A stretch of 64,000 nt of DNA from Chenggangzhangella methanolivorans (GTDB lineage Bacteria; Pseudomonadota; Alphaproteobacteria; Rhizobiales; Methylopilaceae): NCBI RefSeq assembly GCF_019797865.1, contig NZ_CP081869.1, positions 992,001 through 1,056,000 on the forward strand, given 5' to 3'. Below, one piece after another: positions 26,360 to 35,876 of the stretch. The notes under the pieces were generated by a model. It worked only from the letters and a program-made list of their open reading frames with translations, was not told the DNA's origin and did not search any database. The number at the start of each line of letters is the position of its first letter. Positions within the stretch are counted from its first letter, which is position 1. The position numbers and the translations under genes are program-made.

Positions 26360-27955
26360 ATGGCTGAGATCACCCTCAATTCCGCCGTTCGCTCGAACCT
26401 GCGCACCCTGCAGTCGACGACGGACCTCATGAACCGCACCGAAGAACGCCTCTCGACCGGCAAGAAGGTCAACTCGGCGTTCGACAATCCGGCGAGCTTC
26501 TTCACCTCTCAGGCCCTCGACCGCCGCGCGAGCACCTTTAACAACCTGCTCGACTCGGTCTCGAACTCGGTCCAGACGCTGAAGGCCGCGGACAACGGCA
26601 TCACCGCCATCAGCAAAGTCGTCGAGTCGCTCAAGGCCACCGCCCGCAGCGCCGTGCAGTCGACCCAGGCCGTCACCTCGAAGGCGTCGGTCACCTCGGC
26701 CGCGATCGCCAACCTGTCCGAGTCGAACCTGATCGGCGGCACCTTCACCAACAACTCGGCGACGGGCACCGCCGTCCTCAACAACAACAGCACCACGGCC
26801 GTCGCCATCACCGGCGCGACCAAGCTCTCGGGCGCTGCGAGCACGACGTCGGACAGCCTGGCCAGCGGCATCGCCGCCGGCGAGTCGATCACGGTCAACG
26901 GCACGAAGATCGACTTCGTGTCCTCGGGCGCGACCGGCAACCAGGTGAACATCACCGACGACGTCACGACCCTGATCCAGAAGATCGACAGCATCACCGG
27001 CGCCTCGACCGCGTCGTCGGTCACCGCTGGCGCGATCAGCATCTCGACCGGCACCAACCAGGATCTGACGCTCTCGGGCAGCACCGGCACGCTCGCCAAG
27101 CTCGGCCTCACCGCCGGCACCACGGCGCGCACCGCCCCGACCGACGTCAACCTGCAGAACCAGTCGCTGACGGTTCAGGACAAGAACGGCGTCAACCGCA
27201 CCGTGACCTTCTCGCGCGGCGGCATCGACACCCTCGACAAGCTGAACAAGTTCTTCGACGACAACAACATTGACCTTCAGGGCACGGTGGCCGTCGACCC
27301 CGCGACCAAGAAGGGCACGCTGACGCTGCAGACCACGAACGCCGCCGCCGACTCCACCCCGGCGACGCTGACCGGCTCGGCTGTCGCCACCGGCCAGGCC
27401 TTCAACGGCGCGGCGACCTTCTCGACGCCCGTCGTGGGCGGCGCCGGCAAGGACGTCCGTGACAGCTTCGTCAAGGACTACAACAACGCGCTGAAGCAGA
27501 TCTCGACGCTCGCGAAGGACGCCAGCTACAACGGCGTGAACCTTCTGAACGGCGACGACCTCGACATCGTGTTCAACGAGGACGGCTCGTCCAACCTGAA
27601 CGTCAAGGGCGTGCAGTTCGACGCCACGGGCCTCCAGCTCGGCGACCTGCAGAACATCGACTTCTACGACTCGAACTCGATCAACGACGTTCTCAGCGCT
27701 CTCGACGACGTCTCGTCGAAGCTCGAGACCCAGTCCTCGAAGTTCGGCTCGCAGCTGCAGATCGTCCAGACCCGTCAGGACTTCACGAAGGACATGATCG
27801 GCACGCTCGAGGACGGCTCCGCCGCCCTCACCTCGGCCGACACCAACGCCGAAGCCGCGAACCTGGCGACCCTCCAGACCCGCCAGTCGCTCATCGTCTC
27901 GGCGCTGTCGATCTCGACCAGCCAGGAGCAGAACGTCCTTCAGCTTCTCCGCTGA
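26360..27955 (+). CDS. Flagellin 1
   Basis: 531-residue filament protein. D0/D1 signatures: LNSAVRSNLRTLQSTTDLMN, RLSTGKKVNSAFDNPASFFT at the N-terminus and FGSQLQIVQTRQDFTKDMIG, AANLATLQTRQSLIVSALSI, ending in QEQNVLQLLR. The centre is Thr/Ser/Ala-rich and variable. AGGAG precedes the ATG by about nine bases, and a strong terminator follows. It is a tandem paralogue of flagellin 2: termini almost identical, centres different. Confidence 0.96.
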   Translation: MAEITLNSAVRSNLRTLQSTTDLMNRTEERLSTGKKVNSAFDNPASFFTSQALDRRASTFNNLLDSVSNSVQTLKAADNGITAISKVVESLKATARSAVQSTQAVTSKASVTSAAIANLSESNLIGGTFTNNSATGTAVLNNNSTTAVAITGATKLSGAASTTSDSLASGIAAGESITVNGTKIDFVSSGATGNQVNITDDVTTLIQKIDSITGASTASSVTAGAISISTGTNQDLTLSGSTGTLAKLGLTAGTTARTAPTDVNLQNQSLTVQDKNGVNRTVTFSRGGIDTLDKLNKFFDDNNIDLQGTVAVDPATKKGTLTLQTTNAAADSTPATLTGSAVATGQAFNGAATFSTPVVGGAGKDVRDSFVKDYNNALKQISTLAKDASYNGVNLLNGDDLDIVFNEDGSSNLNVKGVQFDATGLQLGDLQNIDFYDSNSINDVLSALDDVSSKLETQSSKFGSQLQIVQTRQDFTKDMIGTLEDGSAALTSADTNAEAANLATLQTRQSLIVSALSISTSQEQNVLQLLR

Positions 27956-27980
27956 TCGACGCCTCCTCCGAAACGAAAGA

Positions 27981-28013
27981 AGGGCGGAAGCTTCGGCTTC
28001 CGCCCTTTTCTTT
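27981..28013 (+). terminator. Rho-independent terminator after flagellin 1
   Basis: AGGGCGGAAGC, TTCG loop, GCTTCCGCCCT, then TTTCTTT. Perfect 11-base stem with a UUCG-type tetraloop, 26 bases after the stop codon. Confidence 0.92.
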
Positions 28014-28054
28014 GCTCAGTTTTCAAGGCTTGACGGCGAATGAACAGGAAGCCG

Positions 28055-28082
28055 TTAACCATTAACTCCTGATTAAGGTTAA
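28055..28082 (+). promoter_or_regulatory. CtrA-like box upstream of flagellin 2
   Basis: TTAACCAT at 28055-28062 overlaps a perfect TTAA-CTCCTGA-TTAA box (28062-28076), and a fourth TTAA follows at 28079-28082. Located 56-83 bases upstream of the flagellin 2 ATG. Confidence 0.65.
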
Positions 28083-28137
28083 CAGACTTTGGCCATTGCG
28101 CCCATCGGAGGCGTCTCCCGACTGGAGCGATTTGGCC

Positions 28138-29721
28138 ATGGCCGACGTGGTTCTCAATTCAGCCGTTCGTTCGAACCTGCGCACGCTGCAGTCGACGACC
28201 GAGCTGCTCAACCAGACCGAAGAGCGCCTCGCCACCGGCAAGAAGGTGAACTCGGCGCTGGACAATCCAGCGAGCTATTTCACGGCGAACGCGCTCGATC
28301 GAAGGTCGTCCGACCTCTCGAGCCTGCTCGACAGCGTGGCGAACTCGATCAAGACGCTCGAGGCGGCCGACAACGGCATCCGGGCCATCACCGAAATCGT
28401 CGAAGGCCTCAAGGCGACGGCGCGAGCCGCGCTTCAGTCCCCGCTCGCGGTCTCCGAGAAGGCGGCCGTGACCTCGGGCGACCTCGGCGACGGCGCGACC
28501 TCGAAGAACCTGCTCGGCGGCGCGGTCCAGAACTCGCCGACGTCGGGCCAGGTCAGCTTCACGTTCGGTTCGGCGACGACGCTGACGGACGCCGCCGACA
28601 CGCTGACCTTCAACATCGCAGTCGACGGCGGCGCCGCGACCCCGATCACCATCGACCAGGCGGCCGTGCAGGCGGCCGGCAACGGCGACAACGTGATCGA
28701 CAGCCCCGCGGAGCTGCGCCAGATCCTCGGCGCCAAGCTCGGCCCGAACGTCAGCGTCGGCGGCGCCGGCAACGCCGTCACCATCTCGTCCAACACCGCC
28801 GGCGCCAGCTCCTCGATCGCGATCACCGGCTACACCGAGACCGACACGAACAACAACACGACCGACGGCACCGGCCTCGGGAACCAGACCAACACCGGCC
28901 TCGCCGCCACGACGACGCCGAGCGTCCTCGACGGCAAGAGCCTCGTGGTGAAGGACAAGAACGGCCAGAACGTCTCGGTGATCTTCGGCTCGGCGATGGG
29001 CCAGGTCGACAGCATCGAGGAGCTGAACAAGTTCTTCGACGACAACAACGTGCTGCTCGACGCCACCTTCGACATCAACACCCATTCGCTCAAGATCTCG
29101 GCCGACAACTCGATCGCCAACTCCACCCCGCTCGACATCGGCGGCTCGGTGGTGGGCGCGGGCAAGCCGTTCACGAACAGCGCCTTCTCGGCGCCGGTCC
29201 TCGACGAGGCGGCCGCGCTCAAGCGCGCCAACTTCGCCGACGACTTCAACGACTCCATGAAGGAGATCAACAACCTCGCCAAGGACGCCAACTACAACGG
29301 CGTCAACCTGCTGATGGGCGACGATCTCGACGTGATCTTCAACGAGGACGGCTCGTCGAAGCTCGAGGTGAAGGGCGTGACCTTCGACGCCGACGGCATC
29401 GGTCTCGCGGCGATCTCCGACAGCCAGTTCTACGACTCCGGCTCGATCCAGGAAGTTCTGGACCGGCTCGACGGCGCCTTCCAGACCATCGAGGCGCAGT
29501 CCTCGAAGTTCGGCTCGCAGCTCCAGATCGTGCAGACCCGCGAGGTCTTCACCAAGGACATGATCGGCACCCTCGACGACGGCGCCCACATCCTGACCGC
29601 CGCCGACACCAACGAGGAAGCCGCCAACCTCGCGACCCTGCAGACCCGCCAGCAGCTCATCGTCTCGTCGCTGTCGATCTCGACCCAGCAGGAATCGGCG
29701 GTCCTCCAGCTTCTCCGGTAA
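28138..29721 (+). CDS. Flagellin 2
   Basis: 527 residues. ATG 28138 gives MADVVLNSAVRSNLRTLQST, matching flagellin 1 at its start. C-terminal FGSQLQIVQTREVFTKDMIG and TLQTRQQLIVSSLSISTQQE are near-identical to flagellin 1, while residues about 130-300 diverge, with short Asp/Asn/Thr-rich repeats. Promoter box TTAACTCCTG is shared with flagellin 1, suggesting the same regulation. The open frame reaching 28096 has no ribosome-binding site; GGAGCG at 28124 precedes the chosen ATG. Confidence 0.96.
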   Translation: MADVVLNSAVRSNLRTLQSTTELLNQTEERLATGKKVNSALDNPASYFTANALDRRSSDLSSLLDSVANSIKTLEAADNGIRAITEIVEGLKATARAALQSPLAVSEKAAVTSGDLGDGATSKNLLGGAVQNSPTSGQVSFTFGSATTLTDAADTLTFNIAVDGGAATPITIDQAAVQAAGNGDNVIDSPAELRQILGAKLGPNVSVGGAGNAVTISSNTAGASSSIAITGYTETDTNNNTTDGTGLGNQTNTGLAATTTPSVLDGKSLVVKDKNGQNVSVIFGSAMGQVDSIEELNKFFDDNNVLLDATFDINTHSLKISADNSIANSTPLDIGGSVVGAGKPFTNSAFSAPVLDEAAALKRANFADDFNDSMKEINNLAKDANYNGVNLLMGDDLDVIFNEDGSSKLEVKGVTFDADGIGLAAISDSQFYDSGSIQEVLDRLDGAFQTIEAQSSKFGSQLQIVQTREVFTKDMIGTLDDGAHILTAADTNEEAANLATLQTRQQLIVSSLSISTQQESAVLQLLR

Positions 29722-29747
29722 GCCAGAGCGCCATCTGAAAGGCCTCC

Positions 29748-29786
29748 GAAGACGGGCGGGACATCGGGTCCCGCCCGTCTTCGTTT
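29748..29786 (+). terminator. Rho-independent terminator after flagellin 2
   Basis: GAAGACGGGCGGGAC pairs with GTCCCGCCCGTCTTC, 15 bases, five-base loop, followed by GTTTG. It starts 26 bases after the stop codon. Confidence 0.9.
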
Positions 29787-29899
29787 GAGCGCTGTCGCGA
29801 GCGTCGGCCGGACGCCTCGGAACAGGAACCAAGGGACGATTGTCATTTCCGCGCCCGGCGCGCCAAAATCCGCGATCAGTCGCGGATCGCGGGGGCGTG

Positions 29900-31140
29900 A
29901 TGCTCGTTTCTCTCCGTCTTCGCCTCACGGGCGCCGCCCTAGGCGTCGCGCTGGGAAGCGTCGGCGCGGCCGACGCCAGACCCAAGGTCACCCCGACGAA
30001 GGCCTTCGAGGTCGGCGCCGGCGCCATGTCGAGCGCAAGGGCCGTAGCCGGCCTCAAAGCCGGCGGCGCGCTCTACGCCTACGCCGAGGGCAAGGACCTG
30101 TTCGTGCGGCCCGTCGGCGCCGACGGCGCGCCGGGCCGGCCGTCGCAGCTCTCGTTCCGGGGCCATTCGGAGTTCGGCGTGTCCGAGGCCTCGATGGCGC
30201 TTCTGAAGAACGGAAGCGTCGCCGCCGCCTGGACCGCCGGCACGGGGCTGCGCGGCGCGGTGTTCGCGCGCGTCGCCCGGCCGGACGGACGGCTGGTCTC
30301 GGCCGAAATCGAGGTCTCGGCCGACCCCCTGCTCAATTCCACGAGCCCGTCCGTCGCTGCGCTGTCCGGCGGCGGTTTCGCGGTCGTCTGGCGAAGCGCG
30401 TCGGACACCGGAAAGGTCGCGATGAACGTCCGGATCTTCGACGCTTCCGGCGGAGCCGTGGGCGGATTGACGAAGATCGCCGCGCCGAAGAACAGCAGCT
30501 TTTCGAGCCTGTCCATCGCCGCTCTGGGAGCCGGCTTCGTCATGGCGTATGTCCGCCGCGACCAAAACTTGGTCCGCGTGCTCGCCCAGCAGTTTTCGGC
30601 GGCCGGCAAGGCCAAGGGACAGCCGATCCGGCTCGACGAGCAGAACGACCGGTTCCACGAGAACGTCCGGATCGCGCCGCGCGCCGCAGGCGGCTTTGCG
30701 GTCGCCTGGCAGGAGAACGTCTATTCGGGCGCGGTCGACGTGCCGATCGTCGTGGACACGACGCTCAGGGGCCGGTTCCTGACCGCCAAAGGCGAGCCGG
30801 CGGGGCGCATCGCGATCGAGGACACGGTCAAGGAAAAGTCCCTCGAGCGCGCCCATGCGCTCGCCGACACCGCCGCGGGGCTGCTCGTCGCCTGGCACCT
30901 GCTGACGCCGAAGTCCGACGACAAGAGCGACAACGACATTCGCGGAACGCTCGTCTCCGCCGCCGGCGTCCCGGGCCCGGTCGCGCGCCTGACGAAGACC
31001 TCGGCGGCCGGCGAAACGATGCCGCGGCTCGCCCCGCTCGCCAATGGCGACGCCGCGCTCGGCTTCACCGCCGCGCCCTACGAGGGCGACGAGGATCCGC
31101 ACGGCGCGAGGGGCGCGCTCTCCTCAAGGCCAAGCCCTGA
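29900..31140 (+). CDS. Exported propeller-like protein of unknown function (one frameshift at the end)
   Basis: About 413 residues. The N-terminus has a short signal (residues 1-26, ending GAADARP). The rest is a run of beta-type modules of the form VAALSGGGFAVVWRSASD, SSLSIAALGAGFVMAYVRRD, VRIAPRAAGGFAVAWQEN, suggesting a beta-propeller with at least five blades. The frame as written runs past the end; a missing base near 31112 restores ALLKAKP and TGA 31140. I do not recognise a named family. It lies between flagellin 2 and a convergent acyl-CoA dehydrogenase gene. A broken relative may exist at 37272-37616. Confidence 0.75.
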
Positions 31141-31167
31141 GACGGCGCCCCACGCCGGCGCGCGCCC

Positions 31168-32443
31168 TCACGCCTTGCCCAGCATGCGGTCGGAGATGAT
31201 GCGACGCTGGATCTCGCTGGTGCCCTCGAAGATCGTCGTCAGCCGCGCGTCGCGCCAGTAGCGCTCGACGCGGCGCTCGGTGGTGTAGCCGTTGCCGCCG
31301 TGAAGCTGCATCGCCTGATTGGTCACCTTCACGGCCATCTCGGTCGCGAGCAGCTTCACCATCGCGCTCTCGCTCTCGGCGGCCTCGCCCTGGTCGAGCA
31401 GATGCGCGGCCTGGCGCCAGAAGGCGCGGGCCTGATTGACCTCCGCGGCCATGTCGGCGAGCGCGAAGCGCAGCGCCTGGAACTCGCCGATCGGCCGGCC
31501 GAACTGCTCGCGCTCCTGGAGATAGAGCTGGCAGTCCTCGACCGCGGCGCGCGCCACGCCCACGGCCCGCGCGGCGGTGTGGACGCGGGCGATGTTGAGG
31601 CCGCGCTGGACGGCGGCGAAGCCGCCGGCGTCGGCGCCTGCGCCCTCGTCGCCGTAGAGCCCGGTCAGCCGGTCGCTTTCCGGCACCCTCACCCCGTCGA
31701 GCTCGAGCTCGAAGGTGAGGAAGCCGTGATAGCCGATCTTGTCGATGACGGTCCCGGCGACGCCCGCGGGGAAGCGTCCGGGCTCCTTGACCACCAGGAA
31801 CGGCTCGAGCCCCGCCGACCGGGGCTCGCCCTCCTCCGGGTCGCGGGTGCGGGCCAGACCTCGATGAAGTCCGCGCCCTTGGCGAATCCCGCCCAGCGCT
31901 TTTTGCCGGTCAGCACCCAGTGGTCGCCGTCGCGCACCGCGCGCGTGCTGACGCCCGCGAGATCGGAGCCGGCGTCCGGCTCCGACAGCGAGATCGAGCC
32001 GATCCACTCGCCCTTCGCGGATTGGCGAGCAGCGTCTTCCGGCGCTCCTCGTCGAGCGTCTGCGTGCCGAGCCCCTGCCCTCGCGCCAGGATCGAGCCGA
32101 CCGAGAGCCAGGCGCGGGCGAGCTCCTCGGAGACGAGGCAGTATTCGAAGACGCCGAGCCCCATGCCGCCATGCTCGGCCGGAATCGTGAGCCCGAACCA
32201 GCCCTTCTCGGCCATCTGCTCGATCAGCTCGCGCGGCATTTCGCCTTTCTCGCGGTCGAGCCGGTCGGCGATCGGCAGCACGACATCGCGGGCGAAGGCG
32301 CGCGCGTCCTCCATCAGCGCGATCCGCTCCGGGCTCGCCCAGGGCGAGGGAAGGCTCGGCGGCTCGGGCGCGATCGGATCGGAGGCGGAGTTGCGCATGG
32401 GTTCGGGCATGTCGGGATCGGTCTCCCCTTTTGTCGTCGTCAT
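31168..32443 (-). CDS. Acyl-CoA dehydrogenase family protein (two frameshifts)
   Basis: FAD-dependent dehydrogenase of acyl-CoA or a related CoA ester. Pieces in order: [40 protein letters not shown] (N-terminal domain), break near 32018, [20 protein letters not shown] (FAD/substrate loop) and [14 protein letters not shown], break near 31857, then the C-terminal domain with [40 protein letters not shown] and [20 protein letters not shown], with the catalytic-type Glu in FEGTSEIQR. Corrected length is about 425 residues. It sits convergent to the propeller gene and divergent from flbT; no pathway partner is adjacent. Confidence 0.88.
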
Positions 32444-32534
32444 GCGCTATGCGTAGCGTCCGAGACCGCGGCGGCCATGCGATGTTCGTCTGGGACGCCG
32501 CATGGCCGCAGCGCCAAGCCGAGAGCCGCATCAC

Positions 32535-32969
32535 ATGACTTTGAAGGTCGATCTGAAGCCCGGCGAACGCGTCGTCATCGGACGGTCGGTCGTCACCAAC
32601 GGCCAGACCCGCTCGAGCCTGATGATCGACGGCTCAGAGCCGGTGCTGCGCGAGCGCGACATCCTCAGGGAAGAGGCGGCCGACACCCCCGCCAAGCGCA
32701 TCGCCTATGTGGTGCAGATGATGTATCTGGCCGGCTCGCCCGACGCTCTCCTGCCCGCCTACACCGAACTCGCGCGCGGCGCGATGAAGGCGGCGCCGAG
32801 CATGATCCCATTCTTCGAGGCGGTGAATAACCACGTCTTAACCGGACAGCTTTACAAAGCCTTCCGGGAAGCGCGGAAACTCGTCGCGCACGAAGCGAGT
32901 ATCTTCGAGCATGCAAAACGGGGCGCAAGCCTACGCGCGGATGGCGCAGACGACGGCGAGTCCCCGTGA
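32535..32969 (+). CDS. flbT: FlbT, post-transcriptional regulator of flagellin
   Basis: 144 residues. In Caulobacter FlbT binds flagellin mRNA and represses its translation until the hook is complete. ATG 32535 gives [20 protein letters not shown]. Family features: [60 protein letters not shown]. It overlaps flaF by 59 bases, a typical arrangement. Confidence 0.92.
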   Translation: MTLKVDLKPGERVVIGRSVVTNGQTRSSLMIDGSEPVLRERDILREEAADTPAKRIAYVVQMMYLAGSPDALLPAYTELARGAMKAAPSMIPFFEAVNNHVLTGQLYKAFREARKLVAHEASIFEHAKRGASLRADGADDGESP

Positions 32970-33270
32970 GCGGGAGGCTCAGCTTCTCCTGAGGGCGGCG
33001 GCGCGGTTCGCCGCGGCCCATGCGGCCGAGCCCTTCGACCGCAACGCGGCCCGCGAGGCCGCCGAGTTCAACCGCAAGCTCTGGACGATTTTCCTGAGCT
33101 CGGTCAGCCGGCCCGAAAATCCGCTCGACGCCACGACCAAGACGAACCTTCGCAACATCGCGATGTTCTCGATGCGGCGGTCGAGCGAGATCGAGATCAA
33201 TCCGAAGCCCGAGCTGCTCCCGGCGCTGATCGACATCAACCGCAACATCGCCGAAGGCCTGCGCGGCTGA
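32911..33270 (+). CDS. flaF: FlaF, flagellin expression/secretion factor
   Basis: 119 residues. FlaF is an alphaproteobacterial partner of FlbT that promotes flagellin synthesis and export. [20 protein letters not shown] is the recognised N-terminus, with REAAEFNRKLWTIFLSSVSR and NLRNIAMFSMRRSSEIE following. The ATG at 32911 lies in the flbT coding region, so the two are probably translationally coupled. Confidence 0.93.
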   Translation: MQNGAQAYARMAQTTASPREREAQLLLRAAARFAAAHAAEPFDRNAAREAAEFNRKLWTIFLSSVSRPENPLDATTKTNLRNIAMFSMRRSSEIEINPKPELLPALIDINRNIAEGLRG

Positions 33271-33316
33271 GACCAGCCCCGCAGGCTCGAGAGGTCCGGA
33301 TTTCAGGCTTAGAGGA

Positions 33317-33628
33317 TCAGGCCGTGACTTCGAGCGCAGGCTCGGGCGCGCTCTGGGCCGTCACGCCGTCGATATAGGCGCGGAGCCTGAGGCGCGACTC
33401 GCTCGGCGTCTGCACCGCGACGAAGCCGGTGGCGACGTCGACGAGACGGTAGACCAGGGAGCCGGTCTGCGCGTCCTTCTCGACCGAACGCTGGGCGTTC
33501 ATCGCGAGATCGGGACGGACGGTGATCTCCGCGGGACCGGCCGCAGGAGCGGCGACAGGCTGGACGGACTCCGGGCTTCGGCGCACAGGCGCCAGCGAAG
33601 TCGTCACTGTTCCAAACGAGGCGTCCAT
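33317..33628 (-). CDS. FlaG-like small protein
   Basis: 103 residues. The C-terminal half (TGSLVYRLVDVATGFVAVQT then PSESRLRLRAYIDG) resembles FlaG, whose signature is 'D..TGEVIRQIPPEE': TGFVAVQTPSE sits in the corresponding place. The N-terminal half is Pro/Ala/Thr-rich and disordered-looking. Location beside flgN-like, flgJ and flgI on the same strand supports a flagellar role. Assignment is by resemblance only. Confidence 0.6.
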   Translation of the reverse strand: MDASFGTVTTSLAPVRRSPESVQPVAAPAAGPAEITVRPDLAMNAQRSVEKDAQTGSLVYRLVDVATGFVAVQTPSESRLRLRAYIDGVTAQSAPEPALEVTA

Positions 33629-33756
33629 CTCCTCAACCCCACGGCGAATGCGACATCCAATGAGGGATGCTCACCGTGAGGATAGCCGTGACCTGTTAAT
33701 TCGATGTTAGGAGATGGGGTTAACGCCACACGTCCTGATTGCTTAAGATTTTACGT

Positions 33757-34242
33757 TCACGCTCCGCGCGATACGGCGATGGGCGCCGCCGCCGCGGGCT
33801 TTCCGTAGCCGCCGCCGGTCCGGTCGTAGACGCTGGGCTGCGACTTCGAGCCCATCTCCTCGGCGACGCCGCGCAGCAGGCTCTCGGCGACCGAGCGCGC
33901 CGTGCCGATCACCAGCAGGTTCTCTTCGAGCGCCGCGCGGAACGCGACGTGGAGCTCGCTCACCTCGCCGATCGCGCCCGCGTCCTGGGCCGCGACCGCC
34001 TGCTCCTGCGCGCGCAGGCCCTCGACGTCGAGCATGTAGCGGCCCGACAGCTCGGCCTTTTCGGAGGCGAGTTCGTTGGCCGCCCCATAGGCGCCCACGC
34101 GCACGAGGCGGGTCTCCTCGGCGATGACGGCGGTGAGGCGTTCGACCGTGCCGGCGATCCGGGAGATCCGCTCGGCGGCTTCCTGCGGGGTCATCGGCGC
34201 GCGGGCGACGACGGCGGGCACGGAGCGGCGACGGAGGGTCAT
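33757..34242 (-). CDS. FlgN-like export chaperone
   Basis: 161 residues, alpha-helical throughout, with MTPQEAAERISRIAGTVERL, ELASEKAELSGRYMLDVEGL and ALEENLLVIGTARSVAESLL. This heptad pattern and the position between flgJ and the FlaG-like gene match the proteins annotated FlgN (chaperone for FlgK and FlgL) in Rhizobiales. The start overlaps the flgJ stop by four bases. The C-terminal 35 residues are low complexity. Confidence 0.72.
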   Translation of the reverse strand: MTLRRRSVPAVVARAPMTPQEAAERISRIAGTVERLTAVIAEETRLVRVGAYGAANELASEKAELSGRYMLDVEGLRAQEQAVAAQDAGAIGEVSELHVAFRAALEENLLVIGTARSVAESLLRGVAEEMGSKSQPSVYDRTGGGYGKPAAAAPIAVSRGA

Positions 34243-34583
34243 GACGTCTTTCCTTGCTGAAGCGCGATGAGTTCGCGGCGGATGTCCTCGGCGATGCCTA
34301 TTCCGCCTGCGGCCGCGATGGTCTTGCCGTACTGGTCGGCGAGCATTGAACGATAGGCGCCGCCGGCTTCGCCCGAGCCCAGCGGACCGTCGCCGCCGAG
34401 CCCTTCGAACATCCGCTCCATCATCTGGGTCAGGAACACGGCTTCGAAATCCTCCGCGGTCTGGTCGACGCGGTTCGGCGCCTTGGCGGCCGGGTGGGCA
34501 CCGTAGGCCTTTTGGGCCGCGAGCGCCGCATTCATCACGGAGGCCGCCGAGGAGGTGGCGGCGGGCGACGACAGCGCCATCAC
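34239..34583 (-). CDS. flgJ: Rod-binding protein, FlgJ N-terminal domain only
   Basis: 114 residues. The conserved rod-binding segment is AEDFEAVFLTQMMERMFEGL and LADQYGKTIAAAGGIGIAED. The muramidase domain of enteric FlgJ is absent, as usual in alphaproteobacteria (also called CheL in Caulobacter). The start overlaps the flgI stop by four bases, and the stop overlaps the FlgN-like start, so flgI-flgJ-flgN are coupled. Confidence 0.9.
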   Translation of the reverse strand: MMALSSPAATSSAASVMNAALAAQKAYGAHPAAKAPNRVDQTAEDFEAVFLTQMMERMFEGLGGDGPLGSGEAGGAYRSMLADQYGKTIAAAGGIGIAEDIRRELIALQQGKTS

Positions 34584-35836
34584 ATCACCTCGATTTCGGC
34601 CTGGAGGGCGCCCGCGGCCTTGATGGCCTGCAGGATGGCGATGAGGTCGCGCGGGCCGACGCCGATGGCGTTCAGCCCGTCGACGAGCTGGCGCAGGTTG
34701 ACGCCTTCCTTGAGCACCGCCAGGCGGCGCTCCTTGTCGGTGTCGACGGTGATGTCGGTGCGCGGGGTCACGACCGTCTCGCCGTCAGAGAACGGCTCCG
34801 GCTGGCTCGCCATTGGGCTTTCGGTGATGGTGACGGTGAGGTTGCCCTGCGCCACCGCGACGGTCGAGACGCGCACGTCCTGCCCCATGACGATGATGCC
34901 CGAACGCTCGTCGATCACGATCTTGGCGAGCTGGTCGGGCTCGACCTTGAGCTGTTCCACCTCGGTCAGCAACTGCACGATGTTGCCGTGATACTGCTTG
35001 GGCACCTGGACGGTGACGGTCGAGGGGTCGATCGGCTCGGCGACGCCGGAGCCGATGAAGGCGTTGATGGCGCCGGCGACGCGGCGCGCGGTGGTCAGAT
35101 CAGGGTTGCGCAGCGCAAGCCGAACCGTTGTCAGATTGTTGAGCGCGAACGGGATCTCGCGTTCGATCAGGCCGCCGTTCGAGATGCGGCCGGTGGTCGG
35201 CACGCCGCGCACCACCTGCGCGGCCTCGCCTTGCGCGTTGAAGCCGATCACCGCGACGGAGCCCTGCCCGACGGCGTAGACCTCGCCGTCGGCGCCCATC
35301 AGCGGGGTGACGATCAGCGTGCCGCCCTGCAGGCTCGTCGAGTCGCCGAGCGCCGAGACGGTGACGTCGATGCGCGTGCCCTGCGTGCCGAAGGGCGGCA
35401 GGTTCGCGGTCACCATCACGGCCGCGACGTTCTTGGTCCTGAGCGTCTGGCCGCGGGTGTTGACGCCGAGGCGCTCCAGCATCGACTGCAGCGACTGTCG
35501 GGTGAAGGGCGCGGCGTTCAGGGAGTCGCCCGTGCCGTTGAGGCCGACCACGAGGCCGTAGCCGACGAGCTGGTTCTCGCGCACGCCCTCGATGTCGGTC
35601 AGGTCCTTGATGCGGGACTGGACGCCGCCGCGGCTCGGGCCGCCGTCGTCCTCGCCCGCGAAGGCGCGCTTGCTGACCGAGACGGTCTGGATCGTCGCGG
35701 CGCGCGTTCCGCTCTGCCCCGCCGCCTGGGCGCGCGGCGCCGGGGCGGCGTCGGCCGCATGGGCCGCGGCCGAGGTCGAGACCACGAGCGCGGCGGCGGC
35801 CAGACCTGCGACGAGACGATCGAAAAGCGACGGCAT
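34580..35836 (-). CDS. flgI: FlgI, P-ring protein
   Basis: Periplasmic ring protein of the basal body. ATG 35836 gives 418 residues with a signal peptide (LVAGLAAAALVVSTSAAAHA). Family signatures: SRIKDLTDIEGVRENQLVGY then GLVVGLNGTGDSLNAAPFTR, QSLQSMLERLGVNTRGQTLR, KNVAAVMVTANLPPF and the C-terminal NLRQLVDGLNAIGVGPRDLI. Two frames upstream of 35836 are open but lack a signal. A sigma-54 promoter lies 42-57 bases upstream. Confidence 0.95.
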   Translation of the reverse strand: MPSLFDRLVAGLAAAALVVSTSAAAHAADAAPAPRAQAAGQSGTRAATIQTVSVSKRAFAGEDDGGPSRGGVQSRIKDLTDIEGVRENQLVGYGLVVGLNGTGDSLNAAPFTRQSLQSMLERLGVNTRGQTLRTKNVAAVMVTANLPPFGTQGTRIDVTVSALGDSTSLQGGTLIVTPLMGADGEVYAVGQGSVAVIGFNAQGEAAQVVRGVPTTGRISNGGLIEREIPFALNNLTTVRLALRNPDLTTARRVAGAINAFIGSGVAEPIDPSTVTVQVPKQYHGNIVQLLTEVEQLKVEPDQLAKIVIDERSGIIVMGQDVRVSTVAVAQGNLTVTITESPMASQPEPFSDGETVVTPRTDITVDTDKERRLAVLKEGVNLRQLVDGLNAIGVGPRDLIAILQAIKAAGALQAEIEVM

Positions 35837-35876
35837 GGACGGACCCAACACCCCACGAGAACTTCGCCGTTTCCCA

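Noticed and set aside
28159..30057. Minus-strand open frame of 632 codons across flagellin 2
   Set aside because: Antisense shadow; flagellin 2 is unmistakable on the plus strand and the shadow has an Arg/Val/Gly-rich, featureless product.
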